Shown: positions 31,149-36,086 of the stretch, in pieces
How positions within the stretch are numbered: the first letter of the stretch is position 1
Layout of the letters: each line of letters opens with the position of its first letter
Source of the DNA: Corinectria fuckeliana
Taxonomy: Eukaryota; Ascomycota; Sordariomycetes; Hypocreales; Nectriaceae
DNA length: 36,086 nucleotides
Reading direction: 5' to 3'
Assembly (NCBI GenBank): GCA_019137255.1
Contig: WPDH01000296.1
Coordinates: 1-36,086, forward strand
Made by a program: the position numbers and the translations under genes
Notes under the pieces: generated by a model
What the model saw: the letters and a program-made list of their open reading frames with translations, nothing else
Databases searched by the model: none
What the model was told of the DNA's origin: nothing

Positions 31149-31154
31149 AATAAA
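31149..31154 (+). terminator. Possible polyadenylation signal AATAAA
   Basis: AATAAA lies 158 nt downstream of the hsp104 stop, in the 267-nt gap before the convergent transcription factor gene. This is an exact hexamer at a plausible distance; there is no transcript evidence. Confidence 0.4.
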
Positions 31155-31258
31155 AGCTAAATGCAAAAAGGTTGACTTTCTCATGATTCGTGAAGTCTCC
31201 ACGTGAATACCCAAGCCCGTCTATCCAATATGTTACCCTTATTCGCATAGCGATATCA

Positions 31259-33597
31259 CTAAGGGGGCCCAAGGAATACCGCGTCATTGCCGCCCCAACC
31301 AAATTCATCCATGAACATGGACCAGTCGACGTCTTGGAATGGATCCTGGCCTCCGTTCATTGTCTGGTCTAGGCCCGCCGTGTTGGTGGGCGCGGATGGA
31401 CCATCTAAGTAGGCGATCAGCATGGGAAATAGTAGGAGGGTTAGGTGTGACTTACGGAATGCCTCGAGGCCCTTGTTGACCCCCTCGGTGCTCCTCTTCG
31501 CCTCGTGCAAGGCATCACGGAAGCGCGTAAGGCACCAGTACGTGACGGCGGCGCCGAGGCGTTCGTGATATGCCCCCGCGGGCACGAGCGACTTGGGCAG
31601 CATGTTGCGGACAGACCAGAAGGCCTCGATGATGGCGCCGCCGCGGGTCGGCAGGTCGCCCTCGCGGACGCTGCAGGCGTGCACGGCGGTGCGGACCTGG
31701 AGGACGATGGCTTCGGCGTCGGCGGGCGTGACGGTCGGCGGCGCGGCGGTGGAGGTGAGCGTGGAGACGAGGATGCACACGGCGTCGACGACGGCGCGGT
31801 AGACCCAATGCGGCCCGTGGGAGAGGAACTTGGAGTGCGACTCGAGGGCGAGGGCGGATGTGAGGAGGGCGTGGGAGGTGTTGTAGGCGCGGAGGGCGTT
31901 GAAGGTGAAGTTGGGCCGGGAGGCGCCTGGCGGCGAGGCGAAGTAGTAGGATTGGACTTCGAGTTGGGCTGTGAGGATGATGAAGCGGGAGCAATCTATC
32001 TCCGGTCAGTTCTCGGTCATCAATAAGCCCGTAGAAGGATAAGAGTCCGTACCCGTATCTGCCCTGGTGACGAGTGGCTTGAGGGCTTCTAAATCGTCCT
32101 CCCAGGTTTTTACTGTTCCCTCTGCCACGCCCCCGAGAGCGGCTACTTGGGCCGCCATTGCCAAGTGAAGTCGATTCGTAAACTTTTGAAGGTCAAATAG
32201 GGCCATCAACTCTGGTGCCAAGGTATCTTCCACAACCCTTTTGCATTGGACGTCATTATGTTGTAAGTATGGGGGCGGGCATCCACTGGTGGTCGATGTC
32301 CTAGACGGTGGCTGTCAGTGCCTCCCTTTGCCACGCTTTGCCACGTTTCATAGGTGGAATCACGTACCTTTGGGAAAGAATACAGCTAAATATCCATGTT
32401 ATTGAGGCTTCTTGGTCAGTACACGTCATGTTCTGGCGCCCGCCGATACAGAATCTAGGATGGCCTCCGCGCCCGGTATGCAAACCAAGAAGCGTACAAG
32501 CGGTCAACGCCGCCGATAGTAGTGTTGAGGACGGGTCGGCCACAAATCGTATGGATGGAAAGGGCCAGGCTGCTACGATCAGGAGGGCATGGATGGTCTC
32601 CAGGCCGATCGCAGGAGCTGAGAGGAGAGTCCAGATGTCGCGGTCCAGGATATCGACGAGGCTCGTGAAGACATGCTCATCCTTGGTGTAACGACGGCTA
32701 GCAACGTAGACTACGGCCCAGAAGAGAGTCGGGCAAGCCTGATAGCACTCGTTTGGGATCTTCTTCCTTAAGACTGGGAGATAGGGGTGGAAACACTGGA
32801 GATATCTGCGTCGTCATTAGCATCGTAGACGTGGGCGACGGCTAGATGCCATACTTATCAAAGTACCAGTCAATGTCTTCGCCGGTTATTAGTTTGTCGT
32901 TCAAGATTCGTGAGGAAGTCGGTCCCAGATCTTGATACTTTGGTGGGGCTGGTGGTAGCTGTTGAGCATGTGCGAGAGCCGAATCTACCAATGGCAGCGA
33001 GTTGGGGATGATATTGGTCGAGGCCGAGTCTGAGGGGTTGATGTGCTCTGGAGGAAAAGCGGCGTTGTTCACTTGTGGCGTAGGCGGACTCCAGGAAGAT
33101 TCTCCGCTGTTTCGAGGATTCACTACCTCCTTGATGGACTTGAGTTCCTGCTCCAGTAACTCAAGCTTGCTAATCATGGTTGTCAGTGATGAAGCTATAG
33201 GGTAAAACGTCAAATGAGGCAGATATCACGTAGGAGTATAGTAAGACCGTGGGGCGGCTCGATCAAACAGCTAGAGCTTGAATACCCAATCGATCCTCAC
33301 CTTCTTCTAGTAATCCTCTTGTGAGTCCTGTCATAGACGCACGACAGCTCAAGCTTGGCACACCGCTGACAAGGCTGTCCGACCACGGAGTTCGCCCTAC
33401 ATCTCACCTTGCCATCATCAGCTTCACAGACTCGACCGAGCCCCGGGATTTCAAGAGCTCACTTTGGAATCGCGACAGGCGATGCACGCTACATTCCGTC
33501 TAATCTTGTCCTGGGAGATTTGCCGATACTGTTGATGCTGTTGACCGGCGCCGGATGCGGACCCGGGAGAGTCCCCTGAGGAAGGTGTCGGGGCCAT
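31259..33597 (-). CDS. Zn2Cys6 fungal transcription factor (Leu3-like group)
   Basis: Nuclear DNA-binding regulator with seven exons on the minus strand: 33597-33463, 33407-33301, 33169-32855, 32805-32368, 32300-32053, 31995-31456 and 31404-31259, giving 642 aa. The introns are 55, 131, 49, 67, 57 and 51 nt. The binuclear zinc cluster has Cys at 38, 41, 48, 58, 61 and 68 (C-x2-C-x6-C-x9-C-x2-C-x6-C), reading CIACRDSK then VRC across intron 1. A basic linker (THKRITRR) leads into a coiled-coil dimerisation helix (SKLELLEQELKSIKE). The middle homology region runs about 190-510. The tail (FQDVDWSMFMDEFGW) is acidic and aromatic, like an activation domain. The start ATG has an in-frame upstream stop. 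The Leu3-like label rests on overall appearance; targets are unknown. Neighbours are housekeeping genes, so it is not clearly a cluster regulator. Confidence 0.9.
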
Positions 33598-33996
33598 TGC
33601 GCATCATGGCAAACCTTGCTATCAGAGTAATCAGTCGTCAAGGCCTTCTTTTGCAAGCATGGTTTATAACAGCAGAGCGATTTGACGTGGTTGTGCCAGA
33701 TGCTTGAGTGGCTAGGACCCGCACCCAGAGTTGCGAGGTTATGGTGAGGTTGGGTGACGTCACGTGGGCGAACTAAAAGGCAGGGAAGCCAGTGAGTGTG
33801 ACTCAAGCCGCAAATGGACGTCCAGGAACGCGGTAGAAAGGCGATGAGATGGGATTTATCAATTCGGCATGTCGATTTTCTCGACTTGACAATATCTAGG
33901 TACTTTAGACGACTAAATGGCCCCGTATTGTGGCTCCTAACCTAATCGCCACAAATCCCTTAGGCGCTACTAGGGCACCGTTTGTATAGATTCCGT
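33598..33996. promoter_or_regulatory. Promoter region of the Zn2Cys6 gene and 3' region of pbn1
   Basis: These 399 nt lie between two co-oriented minus-strand genes. The segment includes the composite CRE/E-box described separately. A 105-codon minus-strand frame (33489-33806) overlaps exon 1 in another frame and is spurious. Confidence 0.5.
33755..33766. promoter_or_regulatory. Overlapping CRE (TGACGTCA) and E-box (CACGTG)
   Basis: TGACGTCACGTG combines a full palindromic CRE, bound by CREB/ATF bZIP factors, with a palindromic E-box sharing two bases. It lies 158 nt upstream of the transcription factor start codon, a plausible promoter position. Confidence 0.45.
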
Positions 33997-35548
33997 TCAG
34001 TGCTTCTTCCCGGTAGCCTTCTTTGGCTTTGGAGCCTGCTGGCTCGCTGATTGCATCAAGGCGCTCACGAGCTTCCAAAGTACCCAGCTGAAACCCAAAG
34101 CTATAGCGGCAGCTGTACCCACCCCAATCCAGTCTGCGCCTTTATCATTGAGAACAGGAACCGTAACGGGGTTGGTGAGTCTCCTCCCGCTCACTGGTTG
34201 AGGAGTGACGTGCCAGAATTTCGTCTTCTTGTCAAATAACTCATCGTACCCCAAATGGACGCGATCAAAAGGATTGCTCAGGTCCTCTGCTTCCGACGAG
34301 CAAGCCCAGAAGACGGCGGGATACGGTACCTCGATCTGCACCTCCCCTGTTGGCGAGGGCTCCAGGTATCGGAGGTGAAGCGGAACTTCGGCCGTCCACG
34401 CTTGGTCTTGCTCTGTGCTAGGAGGGGCCAGCTCTAACAGGACCCTAGAGCCCCAAGAGTTCGTTGTATAAGCGGGGGCCTCCAAGTCGACTGGCAAACT
34501 TGTGTAACGAGACGCTGTGAGGTTTTTGGAAGCCAAGAACAGCTCGTCTGCGAGCTGGTAGCGGTCTGCGAATATTGATTTCGGGAGAGTTAAGAATGCA
34601 AACGGAGAACACTGCGCGTCACTCTCGGGGGGTTGGTTGGAGCTCAGACTCAATTGAAGAGTGGGATGAAGACCTGTCGGGGCGAGGAATTTGGAAGTGA
34701 ACTCGTCGTTGATCTGCCGGTGACGGGAGGGGAATGTGAATATAGTCGGCGAAGGCTTCTTCTGGTCACCGAGCACTGTCACAACGCCCGCGAGCCCGAG
34801 TTCATGGGCCTTAATAGTGGGTGGCGTATTTTTGACGAATATGCCAACCTCTGTCCTCCTCCCGTTAGAGGCGGGGGCAGTAACAGTCTGGGCTCTGAGA
34901 GGCCAGAGAGCATTGATCTGAAGAGTGTTTGAGATTGCGTCGAATGACAAGTCCAGGGCAGCAGCGGTGTAGAGGCTGCGCAGTCGAGCCTGACAGATGG
35001 AGTCAAGTTCCGGACAGAAGCCTTGACTGGTTGATGCGACGAAGGAGCGCAAGTCTTCTAATCCCTGGTAGAAATGAAATGTTGAAGATGCTGAAGATCC
35101 ATCTCCACTAGACTCCGTGAATGACTCTAGTGTATTACATGCCAATGGTCCAAATCTCTGCATCCAGGTGCACAACTTTATTCTACTTGAATTGTTAGCG
35201 ATTCAAGACGGCTATTGTGCCGAAGCAGATATGAGAGAATGAAAGGATTACATACGGATCATTGTCGTGTGATTGCGAGGGAGAATAGGATATATGGAGA
35301 CCTGGTGATATTCGGGAGCCGAAAGGGTCCGGTGCGTCGTACTGCAGGGGGCTAGCCCACCTGACATGTAAAGCACTGAAACTCCTGAATAGGTCGGCCA
35401 GCTCCTGAGGCAACTCGTCGAAAGCGATGGTGAGCCGGTCTTGTCGGGCCGTCTCAATGAGAGGACCAAGCAACCCGGCGTCCTGGATGTCCAAGGCTGC
35501 CGGGTCGAAGCCGGGGTCCTCGTGGACAAAGGTGATGCGCTCACGCAT
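33997..35548 (-). CDS. pbn1: GPI mannosyltransferase I accessory subunit Pbn1 (PIG-X homologue)
   Basis: ER membrane protein that partners the catalytic Gpi14/PIG-M in adding the first mannose to GPI anchors. Exons 35548-35256 and 35182-33997 on the minus strand give 492 aa. The 73-nt intron (GTATGT donor, GCTAAC branch, phase 2) joins Asp-Pro to Ile-Lys-Leu. The N-terminus MRERITFVHEDPG and the block TIAFDELPQELADLF...LHVRWASP match fungal Pbn1. The luminal PIG-X domain (about 300-440) contains YTSLPVDLEAPAYTTNSWGSRVLLEL and ends with VPYPAVFWAC. One C-terminal membrane helix (about 449-472; WIGVGTAAAIALGFSWVLW) is followed by a short lysine-rich cytosolic tail (KPKKATGKKH). No cleavable signal peptide is obvious, as is usual in this family. 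Confidence 0.88.
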
Positions 35549-35943
35549 GGCTGGATAGGTTCGACGAAGCTGGGAGTGAGGGTCGGTGTGCTGTGTGCCG
35601 CCTTTGATCCGATTGTGGTGAGAACTGCGGCCTTGTTGCGGTGCCTGGTTTAAGCTGCTTCCCAGTGCTTCGGTATCGAATTCGGGGCAGCGCGTGGACA
35701 GATCTCCCGGGCGACCAGTGACGTTGCGTCTGCTGGAGCTTGGTTGGCTTAGTACTTACTAGGTAGAGCTCTTGCACCGCCGCCGGGACAGGCCGCCAAC
35801 CAAGCTTTGGGTAGAGGGTACACGTGAACTGGGCGCGAGCTGCCACTGGAGCACGCTGAAATTGATTGGAGGGCACTTCGGCTCATGTACCGTATACCGC
35901 GGTACCCCCCTACGGAAGGCTATAGGGCCTGGTGTCTCATATT

Positions 35944-35946
<3 letters not shown>
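35549..35946. other. Upstream region of pbn1
   Basis: These 398 nt of ordinary composition sit upstream of the Pbn1 start codon and presumably contain its promoter. No other gene is seen. Confidence 0.45.
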
Positions 35947-35987
<41 letters not shown>

Positions 35988-36086
35988 TTAATTTTTGGTT
36001 CCTTTTTTTATTTTTTATAATTTTTTTTTATTTTTATATAATATTATTTTAAAAAAAAAAATAATAAAAAAAAATAATTTTTTTTT
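35947..36086. repeat. AT-only low-complexity terminus
   Basis: A 36-nt T run (35947-35982) is followed by about 100 nt of T-rich then A/T-mixed sequence. Only four G/C bases occur in these 140 nt. The change from GC-rich DNA is abrupt. It could be the border of an AT-rich block or an assembly-end artefact. Confidence 0.9.

Noticed and set aside
33489..33806. Minus-strand 105-codon frame over exon 1 of the zinc-cluster gene
   Set aside because: It is in a different frame from the cysteine cluster and ends within exon 1; the zinc-cluster reading explains the region.

Overview
The window reads as nuclear DNA of a filamentous ascomycete, most likely a Sordariomycete (perhaps Hypocreales). The evidence is short introns (mostly 49-75 nt) with GT...AG ends and CTAAC/CTGAC-like branch points, GC-rich coding sequence, a fungal gene set (Nup82, Mhr1/mL67, Pbn1, Ste11-type MAPKKK, Zn2Cys6 regulator), and protein sequences that look Sordariomycete. 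The order-level guess is inference. Both ends look like edges of an assembled piece: the left end starts inside a histone H4 intron, and the right end runs into about 140 nt of almost pure A/T.

Layout. 1-6.4 kb is a compact housekeeping block: histone H4 (+, partial), TRAPP subunit Trs20/TRAPPC2 (-), mitoribosomal protein mL60 (+), cap-binding subunit Cbc2/CBP20 (-) and nucleoporin Nup82 (+). 6.4-11.5 kb is sparse, holding one intronless gene of unknown function (8303-9598). 11.5-15.3 kb carries three minus-strand metabolic genes: an EBP-type sterol isomerase, a PrpF-family isomerase and a gamma-glutamylcyclotransferase-like protein. 16.1-18.8 kb is a Ste11/NRC-1-type MAPKKK (-) with about 4 kb of apparently gene-free DNA upstream. 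22.9-26.4 kb has prephenate dehydratase (+) and a sulfotransferase-fold P-loop protein (+). 26.7-31.0 kb has the divergent pair mL67/Mhr1 (-) and Hsp104 (+), with heat-shock-element-like arrays between them. 31.3-35.5 kb has a seven-exon Zn2Cys6 transcription factor (-) and the GPI-mannosyltransferase subunit Pbn1 (-).

How the genes relate. They do not form an obvious pathway or biosynthetic cluster. Three divergent pairs could share promoters: Trs20/mL60, Cbc2/Nup82 and mL67/Hsp104. Cbc2 and Nup82 both act in mRNA export. I found no CRISPR array, rRNA, convincing tRNA, intact transposon, or clearly new multi-gene system. The points most worth checking are the extended HSE array upstream of hsp104, the EBP-type (not ERG2-type) sterol isomerase with a 27-nt internal exon, the zinc-cluster gene whose DNA-binding domain is split by an intron, the in-frame stop-free intron in the sulfotransferase gene, the polymorphism-prone poly-Thr tract in the PrpF homologue, and the uncharacterised acidic/proline-rich protein. 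All exon structures were derived by eye from splice signals, frame continuity and family resemblance; none has transcript support here.
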